Assembly (NCBI GenBank): GCA_902651635.1
Contig: CACRSC010000012.1
Location: forward strand, 62,001-126,000
DNA: 64,000 nt
From: Mastigamoeba balamuthi
Lineage: Eukaryota; Evosea; Mastigamoebida; Mastigamoebidae
Reading direction: 5' to 3'
A model generated the notes under the pieces. It saw only the letters and a program-made list of their open reading frames with translations, was not told the DNA's origin and did not search any database. Below, piece after piece: positions 1 through 10,758 of this stretch (position 1 is its first letter; each line of letters opens with the position of its first letter). The position numbers and the translations under genes were made by a program.

Positions 1-272
1 AGTTCCGCAGCGGCAAGTCGCGCGTGCTCATCACGACGGACCTGCTCGCCCGTGGTATCGACGTCCAGCAGGTCTCGCTCGTCATCAACTACGACCTGCC
101 CACCAACCCCGAGAACTACATCCACCGTATCGGCCGTTCGGCGCGTTTCGGCCGCAAGGGTGTCGCCATCAACTTCGTCACCGAGGCCGACGTGGCGCTG
201 CTGCGCGAGCTCGAGCGCATGTACGACACGCAGATCTCGGAGATGCCCGCCAACATCGCCGACCTGCTCTAA
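1..272 (+). CDS. eIF4A: eIF4A DEAD-box RNA helicase, C-terminal end (partial)
   Basis: The window opens inside this gene; the reading frame starts at base 3 and the stop is 270-272. The 89 visible residues are the end of the second RecA-like domain of translation initiation factor 4A, the ATP-dependent helicase that unwinds 5' leaders within eIF4F. Motif V ([10 protein letters not shown]) and motif VI ([11 protein letters not shown]) are intact, and the C terminus ([10 protein letters not shown]) closely matches the eIF4A ending, which separates it from the related eIF4A3 and other DEAD-box proteins. No intron falls in this part. The N-terminal three quarters lie outside the window. Confidence 0.93.
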   Translation, partial: FRSGKSRVLITTDLLARGIDVQQVSLVINYDLPTNPENYIHRIGRSARFGRKGVAINFVTEADVALLRELERMYDTQISEMPANIADLL

Positions 273-644
273 GCGCGCCCTCGCGTTCGTGGGGCTCGCA
301 CGCACGCACATGGCTGCCCACTCCCCTCTCCCGCCCGCAGCTGGCAGCTGACACGCTGGGGGGACGGGCAGGGGACGACTGAACACTCGTTTCCTTCCCC
401 GGGCTGAGGTAGAACATCGAGAATCAGATTTGCCCTTAAGGTTATCCATCCATAAAGGACTCGCCCCTCTTTTGCGGCAAACCCAAACACCCAGCCGTGC
501 GGTCCCGGGCTTTGTGCTTCTGGCAGCAAGGCTCTGCTCTCTGCTTGCCTTCGGGTTCTATTTTTCTCGGGGATATCGGGAAGATAGCTCTATCTCCGCA
601 TTCTATATTTAGGCCAGTTGAGTTGGTGCGACGGCCCCTCGATC
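273..644. other. Intergenic between eIF4A and WDR60
   Basis: No gene is seen. The stretch holds the eIF4A 3' end and the WDR60 promoter; a GATATC palindrome sits at 572-577, about 70 bases before the WDR60 ATG. Confidence 0.6.
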
Positions 645-3440
645 ATGAGCACGAAGAAGGCAGCAGCCAAAGCCAAGCCCGACGACGCCAAGGCGGCAGC
701 AGCCCCCGCAAAGAAGACTGGCACGCCTCCCACTCCCCGGCGCCCAGGCCCACCCGCCAGCCCACACTGACCTGTCGGCACCCACGCTGGACCAGCGGCG
801 CCCAAGAAGGCTGCGGCGACAGCAGCGGCAGGCGACAAGGCCCCGGCCAAGAAGGAGGCCAAGGAGGCCAAGGGGGCCAAGGAGGCGCCCGCCAAGAAGA
901 AGGCGGCGGCGGGCGAGGCCAAGGCCGCCGCCCCAGCAGCCAAGTCGGGCGGGGAGGCCAAGAAGGCGCCGGCCAAGAAGGGCTCCGGGTCAGCTGGCAA
1001 GGAGAAGAAGAAGGCAGCACCCAAGGTGAGCCCACAGAAGCGAAGGGGGGCAGCTGTCAATTGATTCATTGACTCACTGGTCTCGGGGGCAGGAGGCCAA
1101 GGCTGCTGAGGGTGCGGCGCCAAAGAAGAAGGCGGCGGGCAAGAAGGGCAAGGCAGCGGAGGAGAAGAAGGAGGAGACGCAGGCAGAGGAGGAGGAGCAG
1201 TTCGAGGACGACTTTGAGGAGGAGGAGTACGAGGACGACTTCGACGAGGAAGAGGAGGAGGACGACGAGGAAGAGGAGGAGGAGGAGGAGGACGAGCAGC
1301 CTCCTCCGCCGCCCAAGAAGGCAGCGGCTGCAGCGGAGGCGCCAGCACCAGCAGCGGCAGAGGCAAAGCCAGCGCCCCAGCCCCAGCCCCAGCAGGCTGA
1401 GAAGAGGGAGGAGGCAGCGCCACGCCTGGCAGCTCCCTCCAACACCCCACAGCTGTCAAAGACGCCCGTACGCTGCAATGGCCCACACTGCCCGGGCTCA
1501 CTCGGGAACGGGGGGCACAGGAGCCCGACCAGGAGGCCAACGCAGCTGCGATCGCGACAGCGTCGGAGAACCTGAGGCTCAAGACCAAGGCGAAGAGGGC
1601 GGAGGAGAGGGCCAAGCGGGGCCCTGTGCTGCCCACACGAAAGGTGGTCGACCTCGAGGAGTCGCGGAACATGAGCGAGGCCGAGAAGAGGCTCAGGAGA
1701 GGCGCGGAGCTGCTCAAGATGGTCACGCTGGACGCGGGCACGTACGAGCTTGCCGACATCCCTCCGATGTCGCAGTACGAGCTGTACATGAGCAAGTTCG
1801 GGCGCTCCAACGCCGCCCAGACGTCCTCGCAGACACACGACGACGACAGGGACATCGACATCGGCACCGACACGGTCGAGGTGTTCACGAGGGGCGTGCA
1901 GGTGCCCGACCTTGGCAGGGGCGGCAAGGAGGACGAGGCCATCCGTACCGACCCCGAGGAGCGGGTGAACCAGCTCATGTCCGAGATCAGTCTCGCCATG
2001 TCCAGCACCCGCCTGATCAAGTGCGAACTGATCGCCCGCCTGCTCGGGGGATCTCTGGCGATGGCTCACACACCGCACAGGTTCCTGCGGACCGCGGCCC
2101 CGGCCGTGGAGGCGCTGCTGGACAGGAACACCGAGGGCAACACGAACAAGCTCACTTTTGCCTCCAACATGAAGTGGTCGTCGTCGTTCAAGCGCTTCTC
2201 CCCGCCGTCGTTCCTGCACAACCGCTCTGTGGTCGACCTGTGCTTCCCCTCGGGCGCCTCTGCGGTCCAGACCAACTTCGCTGTGGCCTACGGCGGCGTG
2301 CACGGCGAGGGATTCATGAAGGACCGCGGGTTCGTTGCCATCTGGCAGGTGCAGGACCCGGAGAAGCCGCTGCACATCATGTCTGCCGAGGCCACCATGT
2401 CGTGCGTCTGCTTCGCGAGCCAGGAGGCGCAGCACCTCGTCGTCGCGGGCACCACAGAGGGAGCGGTGGTCCTCTGGGACCTCCGCGAGCTCGTGTCGCT
2501 GCACACCTCGGTGAAGCTCGGTAACCACTCGTTCATCGTGCGCCGGGCCACGTACAGCACGGACCTCATGCGCAAGGAGAACCACTGCGCCGCCATCTCG
2601 CGCATCACCCCCATCGACGTCGACGACGGCTCGGTGGACTCGCGGGAGGACACGGGCCGCGGGGCCTACAAGATCGCGACGCTCGACGAGCACTCTGTCG
2701 TCAACATCTGGATGACTCTGCAGCTGAGCCAGACCAGCTCCACCACCGTCGACAGCGACCAGGGCCTCGCGCCCGGGGGCGTCGTGAAGCTGATCCGCAT
2801 CGCCGCCGTCTCGCAGGGCCTGGCCTCTCCGTTTGTCCTGCGGACCAACGACTTCTTCTTCCACACCAAGGACCCCAACCAGTACTTCCTGGCCACCGAC
2901 ACGGGCGAGGTCCGCAGGGGCGTGCGGTTCGGGGACCCCCTCTACCCGCGGGCGTTCCTGACCGACGAGAGCTTCTCCGAGGGCGACATCGGGGCGACAC
3001 CGGTCACGTGCGTCTGCCCGTCGCCGCACAGCGCGACGCACTTCCTCGCGGGCTATGCGGACGGCAGCATCCGCCTCTTCGACACCAACGTCACGACAGC
3101 CGTGTGCGCCTGGGGAGGATTCACCAAGGCCGCCGTCGCCCGCATCTGCTGGTCGCCGACGCGCCAGTGCTCGTTCTTCGCGCTCGACGCCTCGAGCTCG
3201 CTCTTCGTCTTTGATCTGATGCTCAGGGCGACAGAGCCGGCGCTCAAGGAGGCGTTCGGCAAGCCCGGCGAGAGGGTCGCGGCTATCGCCGTAAGCGGGG
3301 CCGGGAGCGCCCAGCCCAGCGTCGCCCTGGGGTTCCAGAGCGGGACTGTGGACCTGTACGTGCTGGTGAAGCAGCTGGCCACCCCGGCTGCCGGCAACGA
3401 TGAGGCGGAAATGTTCCAAATGCTCTGTAAGCGATTCTGA
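645..3440 (+). CDS. DYNC2I1: Cytoplasmic dynein-2 intermediate chain 1 (WDR60-like)
   Basis: Exons 645-720, 796-1025, 1093-1467 and 1521-3440 join to 866 residues. The N terminus is Lys/Ala-rich, followed by a very acidic run near residues 140-175. Around residue 310 comes QYELYMSKFGRSN, close to the family signature EYDMYIRNFGRTN in WDR60. The C-terminal half carries WD-type repeats forming a beta-propeller, with an ending (GTVDLYVLV) like dynein intermediate chains. WDR60 is an intermediate chain of the dynein-2 motor that powers retrograde intraflagellar transport, so its presence implies a cilium or flagellum. Intron 1 appears to use a GC donor (GCACGC at 721), because no GT occurs between the ATG and the in-frame stop in the intron. 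Introns 2 and 3 are GT-AG. The N-terminal exons are the least certain part. Confidence 0.85.
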
Positions 3441-3932
3441 ACAGGCGCTCATTGTCTACGGGCCTGCGGGGTGCGGGGGACGAGCGTGACGCATACGCAG
3501 ATGCCGCTGTGGATAAGGTTACCCGCATTCGCTTTCTTTGTTTGTTGCTTTTGTTTGTTCAGTTGGGGAGAGAAAACGAGAAAGAGGTTGAGTGGCCAAT
3601 GAAGGAAAGGAGAGGGAGAGGGAGTAGTGTGTGGGAAAGAGAGAAGGACCAAGAGAAGGGGCCACGAGGACGACGAAAGGAACGCGGGTCATCAATCGGC
3701 AAGAGGCCTGCTTACTGCGAGGGGCGTGCGTCATAGTACGTGTTCGGGGCCCCTGCATCAGCCGACCAGTTGGGCGTTTGCCGCCTTCCCTCGCTGCCTG
3801 AGCCCCTTACGCCCGCCGAGCTGAGCTGCACGCGCACCAACGCGACACGAGGGATCAATCAGTGTCGTGCGGGTCTCTCAGGCAGGAGGAGGGGACGGGG
3901 GGACGCTTACCAGCCGCGGGACCAACCCGCCA
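3441..3932. other. Tail-to-tail intergenic, WDR60 / eRF1
   Basis: Both flanking genes end here. The stretch contains a purine-rich tract (about 3570-3690). No open frame, RNA gene or repeat could be supported. Confidence 0.5.
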
Positions 3933-5702
3933 TCAAAAAGGGTTCTCGAGGTCGTCCTCAGGGGCGTCGTCGTCGTCCTGGGCCTCGGCGAGGAAGTCGT
4001 ACTTGTACCTCATGATGCCGCCGATGCCACCGAAGCCCTTGCAGAACTGGGCGCCTTCCTGGCTCTTGTTCGTGACGTACTCGAGCTTCGTGCCAAAGCG
4101 CTTGTAGTTGTTGGCGAACCACTCGACGAGCGGGACCGACTCCTGGACCTCGTAGTCGGCGCCCGTGGCCGGGTCGCGGAACATCTCGGGCTTCTCGAGC
4201 TCCTTGAGCACGTAGAGCGTCTTGATCTCGTTGGTCTGCGGGTGCTTGAGCGTGTAGCGCGTGGCCTCGAGGCTCTCCCACACGAGCAGCGTGTGGACGG
4301 CGCCCATGTCGAGCGCCTTGAGCGTGTCGTCGATGCCGAAGCAGTACTTGCCCGTGTCGAGGCTGATCTCCTCAAAGAACTGCGAGATGAGCTTCTTCTC
4401 CTGCAGGAACTTGACGTTGCGCAGCTCCTCGGCGCTCAGCTCGATCGCCTGGTTGAAGCCGTTCTCGCCTCCGTACGAGATGTCGACGATCTTGATGACG
4501 GTCGACTGCAGGCGCTGGTCGAACATGTCCGACTGGCTCAGCTCGTTCTTGAAGTCGGCCAGGCCGGCCAGGATCAGCCCCGAGACGTTGGGCCTGTCGT
4601 TGGTGATGAACACCTGCACGGCCACCTCGGCCACGCGGCGCAGGTAGTTGTGGCGCTTCTCGAGCCGCAGACGGGCAAAGCGCAGGGCCGACTGGCCACC
4701 ACGGCCGTGCTTCTTGGGCAGGTCGACCTGGAACTTGTGCAGCACCTCGCGCGTGTTGCCGCTCAGCGTCCCGAAGAGCGCGCCGCTGCCGTCGATGACG
4801 ATGAAGCCGAACTTGTCGTCGCTCTCGAGCAGCTCGGCGAGCGCCTCCGTGTGGAAGCGGTTGTCGCAGAGGTACAGCGACGTGTTGATCGGGCGGAACG
4901 GCTCAAAGTCGATTGTCACCATCTTCTCCTTGTTCTGGTCCACGATGATGGTCCCGCAGTAGATCACCAGCCCGTTCGGCGGCACCTTGTTGTACAGCTG
5001 TCGCCGATCGCGCGGTTAGCACAAGGAGGAGAGAGAGCTCCCCAAACCGCGACCCTCGAAACCTCGCGGGTCCCGGGATCGAATCCCGCCCGGGGTATAA
5101 TTTTGAGGAAAAGGGAAAAGCCCCGCAAAAGCACTGAGGGGACCGAAACAGCGGGGTGGTGGTGGTCACCTTGAGGCGCTGCTGGGTCGAGGTGATGGCG
5201 CTGAGGACGCTCAGGCGGTTGACTCGCGACTTGATGTTGGAGGCCGTGCCGTACTCGTCGGCCAGCATCTTCGAGCAGCGCGCGATTTCGTCCTTGGGCC
5301 TGATGATCAGCGAGATCATGCTCGTCGCCCCGTTGCTGCCGCCAGTGTCAGTGCCAGTACACACCCCCACCCCCCGCGCACACAAAGCGTCAGTACAAAT
5401 TCGGCGGGGGACACAGGAGAAGCGTGGGAGAAGCGCCGAGAACGTGAGGGGGCGGAAAAAGAGCAGAGGGAAACGCCCCGCGCCGAACTGCACGGCGGCG
5501 GCGGCGGGTGCGGTTCCGCGCCGCGTTCGGGGCTCGGCGGCGCGCGGGGTGGCGCGGGCGCGGGGGGAGACGCGGTGGCGGGGGGCGGCGGGGCAGCGGA
5601 CCCGCGGGCGGCCTCGAGGTTCTTGATGAGGTTGCGGACGACGAACTGCTGGACGTTCTGGTCGTCGGGGTCCATCACGTCGGGCTTCTTGATCGTCGAC
5701 AT
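3933..5702 (-). CDS. ETF1: Eukaryotic peptide chain release factor 1 (eRF1)
   Basis: Exons 5702-5602, 5335-5170 and 4997-3933 give 443 residues, the usual eRF1 length. eRF1 reads stop codons in the ribosomal A site and triggers peptidyl-tRNA hydrolysis with eRF3. Exon 2 carries the TASNIKS stop-recognition motif, exon 3 the YLCDNRF motif (YxCxxxF) and the catalytic GGQ ([11 protein letters not shown]). All three are canonical, so the standard genetic code is expected, which agrees with TAA, TAG and TGA all ending genes here. The acidic tail ([10 protein letters not shown]) is typical. The start was chosen because [15 protein letters not shown] fits eRF1 N termini and splices in phase. Intron 1 is 266 bases and intron 2 is 172 bases, long for this window. 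Confidence 0.96.
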
Positions 5703-6127
5703 TGCGCTGGAGGCCTGCTGGGGAGAGGGGAGTGTCGAGCTGCTGTGCGCCTGGCGCCGCGCTGGGCTCTTCTTGAGACAGGTGCTAGAAAAAAGCCCAG
5801 ATGACGCCACTGTGACGACAAATCTTCTCACCAGCCCGATATCTCGGTCAATCCCTGGCCTCGGCCCAGTCCTCCCTGCGAAGGCGCGAACGCCCTCTCC
5901 CACGCACGTGCCGCTATATCGCAGCCCCGCAGCGATCACCTGCAGTGGCTGCATTTCCCCGATTTATTAGGTCAAAATTAGGTCAAAGTGCACGGCATCA
6001 ATCGAAAAGCGCCCCTTGCACCGCAAGAACACCCGCTGACATGCCTGGAATAGGCAAGGAGGGCAAAGAGGCAGACACGGCCACGCGGGCCATCGCGGAA
6101 CGGGGCTTATAAGTTGTCTCATTCGAC
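5703..6127. other. eRF1 promoter and PAK1IP1 3' flank
   Basis: No gene is seen. GATATC lies at 5839-5844, about 137 bases upstream of the eRF1 ATG on the minus strand. Confidence 0.5.
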
Positions 6128-7688
6128 CTAATTGCGGGGGCACTTGGATGCAGGGCCGCCCGTGGTGGTGGCAAACTCGAGCTTTCTCTTGCCGCTCTTC
6201 TTGCCCTGGCGGCCCTTGCGCTCCTTCCCTGCGCTCTTGGCCTTGCGGACGGGAGCAACAGCGGCGGCCTCCTCCTCCTCGTCTTCCTCCTCCTTGACAT
6301 CGTGCGCCTCGACGACCTGCACGTCGTCATCGGCGTTCTCTTCCTCCTCCTCCTCCTCGTCCTCTGCGTTGAGCTCGCGGTGCACGTGGCCGTCGTCGTA
6401 CTCGTCGTCGTCGGCCTGCTCCTCCTTGACCTCGACGAGCTTGGGGCTCTCGCTGCTCGCGTCCTCGTCCTGTGCGTCTGCGCTGCCGCCGTCCTGCTCC
6501 GCGGCCTCGTCCGAGTCGCCGCCCTGGGGCTCCGGGTCCTCGTGCAGCTCCTTGACAACGACGCGGGGCTGCATGGCCCTCGCCTCGCCCTCGCTCTCCG
6601 AGTCCTCGTCCTTCATCTCCGCCCTGAGCCTGCGCGCCTGCTCGAGCAGCGACTCCTTCTTGGGCGGCAGCGCCTCGTACTCGAGCGGCACCACCGCGGC
6701 CGCCAGCGACGTCACGCGCGAGTGCGTCTGCAGCGACGCCAGCAGCGCGGGGCTGCGCGCGTCCGAGACGTCCCACAGCGCCAGCGCGCCGTCGCTCGAC
6801 GCGGTGAAGAGCCTGCGCTTGCTGGCCGCCGCGATGCCGCGGACGCGCTGCTTGTGGAACTGCAGCAGCGCGAGGCGCTGGCCGGTGGCGACGTCCCACA
6901 GGACGACGGCGCCGCCTGCGTGGCCCAGGGCCAGCACGCCGGCAGAGACGAAGGCGCACGAGGCGATGGTGCGGGCCTGGCCCTCGCCGGCGTCCTCGGT
7001 GGCGGCGCAGAGCTCGTGGAGCTGCTGCATCGAGGTGTTGTTGACGAGCGCCTTGTCCGCGGCCACGACGACCACGCGGTCGCCGCTGGGGTCCCAGAGG
7101 ACCGCCGACGCGCGGGCGGGGGCCGGGACGTGGAGCGCCTGCGTACCGTTGGTCAGGTTCCACAGGCGCAGCGTGCGGTCCCTCCCCAGCGACAGCGCTG
7201 CCTTGGCCGACGGGTGCACAGCGAAAGAGATCACCGGGCCCCTGCAGGACAGATACCAACCGGAATCAGGAACCTCCAGGAAGATCAGGGAGGAGGGCAA
7301 TATCTAGATCTCACTTGTGGCCCTTGAGCGTCTTGAGGCTCTCCCAGTCGCTGCAGCGCCAGATGCAGAGCGTGCCGTCCTCGCTCGCGCTGATCATGTG
7401 GCCCGCGACGAGCACGATGCTCGTGATGGAGCCCGTGTGCTGGAAGAGGCCCCCGACCTCGACCCGCCTGTGGAGGTCGTACACCTTGACGATCTCGTCG
7501 GTCCCGCCCGTCGCCAGCGACCCGTGCGCGTCGAGGGCCGACGCGGTGACCGCGCCCGAGTGCGGGACGTACGCGACGAACGGCGCGATGCGCCACTCGT
7601 CGGGCGCGTCCTCGCCTGCGCACACCACCATCAGCTGGCGGTCGTACGTGCCCAGCGCCGCGATGATCTGCTTGCGAGGTGCCGACAT
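6128..7688 (-). CDS. PAK1IP1: PAK1IP1/Mak11-like WD40 ribosome-biogenesis protein
   Basis: Exons 7688-7315 and 7241-6128 give 495 residues, joined through a 73-base GT-AG intron (phase 2). The repeats match PAK1IP1/Mak11 in order: TGGTDEIVKVYDL, SASEDGTLCIWR, then LSLGRDRTLRLWNL and TASSDGALALWDV. The tail is acidic and then Lys-rich, as expected for a nucleolar protein. In yeast, Mak11 acts in assembly of the 60S pre-ribosome; the animal protein was first found binding PAK1 kinase. The upstream open frame runs further, but the ATG at 7688 is preferred because AATATCTC sits about 40 bases before it and homology begins just after. Confidence 0.88.
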
Positions 7689-7929
7689 CGTCGCGACAGG
7701 ATGATCTGTCTGATATTTGCTGGCGCCGAATATCTCAGATGGCGTCATCACCACGAATCTATCTGCAGAGATCCCGGTTTTGTCTCCACGGACCAACCCA
7801 TACGATTTAACGAAACTGTTCCGTGTGCCGTGTGCCGTGTGCCCTTGAATCATGTAACGTGCAACCCTTGTTGCCGACATTTATTGCGCTGTCGCAATTG
7901 CGGTGATCTTGGTCTTCTGACACACTGGC

Positions 7930-9218
7930 TCAGGGGAATTGAGTTTCCTCGGAGCTGAAGCCAGCGTCCCAGAAGCGCGGCGGCGTGTGTGTCCGGGCAA
8001 ACCGCGCTCTGTGTCGTGTGCACTCCTGCACCATCTCCGTCCTCTGTTTTGCATCCTGTGCCCCGTCTGCCCCATACATGGCGTCGTAGAACCTCGCACA
8101 GTCCGGGCACTCCTGCAAGGGGGGAAGGCTCGTCAGCGGTGCACACACATCACAGGGAGCAAACAAGCGCACATGTCCCGGCATCGAGGCTCGCTCGTCC
8201 TTCTTCCTGACGACCTCGACCCTCGCGAACTCCTCGTTGCGCTTTGCCGGGGTCGCTATCCTCGCCGCCCTTGACAGCGGCGACGGTGCCGCAGGCGCGT
8301 GAGCCGCGGGTGCTGCCGGCGCTGCTGCTGCTGCCGCTGCTGACGGCGCGGCCGTCGCCTTGGATCTCGGGGTCGCTGTGGCCGTGTCCTTCGCGTCCAC
8401 AGAGTCCGCAGGCCGCATGGGGCCCCTCGTCCTCGGCGTGAATGGCGGCGAGTCCTTCGGCAGCGACGCCGCCCGGGGCGTCTCCCTGATGGGCGTTCTG
8501 GGTGTCTTGCACGGCGGCGGCCCCGTCCTCGCAGGAGTCGCAAGCACCGTCTTGGTCTCAGTGGCGTCCCTGGCGTCCTGCTCGGCCCGCGCTCTCTGTG
8601 CACGCTCCTTGCGGGGCGTTACCATCGGTTGCACTGCTGCTGCTGCTGCCACTGCTGCTGCCTGATCGTCTGCCAGGCTGTCGTTGCCATTGCCGCCCTC
8701 ATCCGCGTCGTCTTGCGTATCAACAGCCGAATCAGCATCGATTCCGAGTCTCGCTGCGGCCGAGGCGACAGGAGGGCATAGGGTGGTGAGGCGGCACCTT
8801 GCGCGAACACGATGCGGCGCGGGTGCGAGAGCGACGCCGGCAGCGAGAGCCGCGCAGACTCGCGGTCGCGGTACTGGTCGAGCGCCCTGCAGGCCCGCTC
8901 GTGCAGCGCGCGCAGCTCGCGGTGCCTGCGCTCGAGCGACACGCACCTGCGCTGCGCCGCCCGCAGCTGCCGCCGGAGCTCGGCGACCTCGTCGGCGTGG
9001 GCCCGCGCGGCGAGCTGAAGGGCGACGTCAAAGGCCGAGGACGCCGGGGCGGGCGGCGGCGCGGGTTCGGCGGCGTCGTCGTCGGCGTCGGGGAGGTCGA
9101 GGGCGCCGTCCGAGCGGTCGGGAGACTCGGCGGCCGCGGGGCGCTTGCGGCGGGGGCGCGCGGGCGTGGAGTCGGCCTCGAGGACCATGACGTCGTCCTC
9201 TGATTGCCCGGCGTCCAT
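7930..9218 (-). CDS. RBBP8: CtIP/Sae2/Ctp1-family DNA end-resection protein
   Basis: Exons 9218-8798, 8753-8173 and 8112-7930 give 394 residues. The N terminus (about residues 65-130) is a predicted coiled coil, fitting the oligomerisation region of the family. The middle is low-complexity and rich in T-P sites, candidates for CDK phosphorylation. The C terminus is diagnostic: VEVVRKKDERASMPGH, then a CPDC pair, FYDAM, then CTRHRARF and TPPRFWDAGF. This is the Sae2/CtIP domain that binds DNA and activates the Mre11-Rad50 nuclease to trim double-strand breaks for homologous recombination. The last intron (8172-8113, 60 bases) has no stop and keeps frame; removing it joins GH directly to ECPDC as in CtIP. 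The first intron is only 44 bases. Confidence 0.87.
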
Positions 9219-9497
9219 CGGCTCGGCCCGCTGTTGTGTGACTTACTGAAACGAATAAAATCTGCTCTGATTCCTGATACTCTCATGCCGATACATGAAT
9301 GTAGTAGGTTCACCCCACCTCAATGCAGTTGACTTCCCGACATTCTCCGATTCGGAATCGTGGGTCTGGTGCACCTCTTGCTGCTCCGCTGCGTCCAGCG
9401 CTGCCTCGGAAAGGGGAGTGGACGCATAGGGCCACACAGAGGGTCGACCCACCACGCAATCAGCCCCGAGAAATACAAATACGAAACAACCCAACCC

Positions 9498-10660
9498 ATG
9501 CGGGCTCTCTGGCTGCTGCTGGCTGCTGCTTTCGGCGGTGCGGCTCTCGCGCGTCCGGTTGCCCACGCGGTGGGCGGCGTGCCGTTCATGGCGCAGGCCA
9601 CGGACTACTTCTGCTGCGACGCCGCGCTGGCGATGGCGCTGGCCCGCTGGAGCGGCCGCGCGCTCGACCAGCACGCCGTCGCCGACGTCTGCCGCGCGTG
9701 GCCCGACGGCGTGGGCACCGCCACCGACGACATCGTCCGCGGCGCCCACTTCAGCCGCGCCAGCAGCGCCCCCTCCGGGTCCCCCTTCCCCGACGTCAGC
9801 CCCAAGGGCGGGTGGAGCCCCGCGCAGCCCCTCGGTGGGTCTCGCAGCTGCTCGGCCGTCTCACAGAGCGCTGCGCAGGGATGGGCGCCTTCCCGTGCTT
9901 CGCGGGCACGCGGGAGAACAGGAGCGACGAGGGGCTGTGCTGGATCGAGGCGCTCAAGGACGCGCTGGCCGCGGGGGCGCCTGTGGTCGTCGACATGGGC
10001 TTCACCGACGACCTCGCGGACATGCACTGCAACGTCGCCGTCGCGTACGACGACGCGGCGGGCACGGTCACCCTGCTGGACCCCTGGAACAGGGCCGAGG
10101 GCAACGGCGTCCGCCCCCCGACGGTGACCTACACGCAGGAGCACTTCTGCCGCCTGTGGTCCGCCAGCGACTTCCTGCGCGGGGGCCGAGGCACTGGCGA
10201 GATGAAGAAGGCGTTCTTCGGCATGCCGGTGGTGCCCTGGACAGTGTCGGTGTCCTTCTGGCCCGACGCCCTGCGCCGCGACGCCCTCTGGATCAACGCG
10301 ACCGTCGAGTACACCCATCCCGCGCTAGGCAGCAGCGTGCCCAGCGGCATCGCGTGCCCGTCGTACGAGGCGCACGACCCTGTGGTGGAAATCACGCTGC
10401 CTCGCGGGTCCCTCGTGCTCGACGGCTCGGAGCAGAGGGCGGTGGTGCCGCTCGGCAAGCAGCTGGGGCCAGGGCAAAGGGCGAGTGCCTCGTGGATGGT
10501 GCGGGATGAGCAGTGCGATGTGCTCCCGCGAGAGCCGAGGGCGGTGACCGTCGAAGCAAGGGGCGTCGTCTTTGGGGCGGTAGCTGCACGCTCGGCATCC
10601 CAGCCTGCGTACAACTACAAGGATTACATCGGTGGATCCGCCTCCCTAATCGTCCCATAG
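9498..10660 (+). CDS. Secreted C39-like papain-fold cysteine peptidase
   Basis: Exons 9498-9834 and 9879-10660 give about 372 residues. A signal peptide (MRALWLLLAAAFGGAALA) is followed by GGVPFMAQATDYFCCDAALAMAL, the peptidase C39-like active-site block with a Cys-Cys pair where the nucleophile lies. The catalytic His (DMHCNVAVAYDD) and the Asp block (VTLLDPWN) follow in the right order. The remaining 170 residues are beta-rich and of unknown role. C39-like peptidases are mainly bacterial, so a secreted or lysosomal protease, possibly acquired by transfer and then fitted with an intron, is plausible. Two in-phase acceptors exist (9866 and 9878); the 44-base intron is preferred over a 32-base one. 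It ends tail-to-tail with the leucine-rich-repeat gene. Confidence 0.72.
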
Positions 10661-10758
10661 ACTCCCAAGCGCTGCCGCTTCTAATAGAGGGAAGCTCCCG
10701 GCCACGTGAGTGCTATGACCACACAAACAAACTTGCTGGCTTGTTGGAGACCAAGAAA

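Noticed and set aside
1074-3452. 792-codon open frame on the minus strand opposite WDR60
   Set aside because: Composition shadow of the GC-rich gene: low-complexity, no domain, and the plus strand shows clear WDR60 homology.
5036-5096. tRNA-like T-arm and acceptor half (GGGATCGAATCCC) inside eRF1 intron 2
   Set aside because: The T-arm looks good, but no matching 5' acceptor strand, D-arm or anticodon stem can be folded at the right distance. At most a relic.
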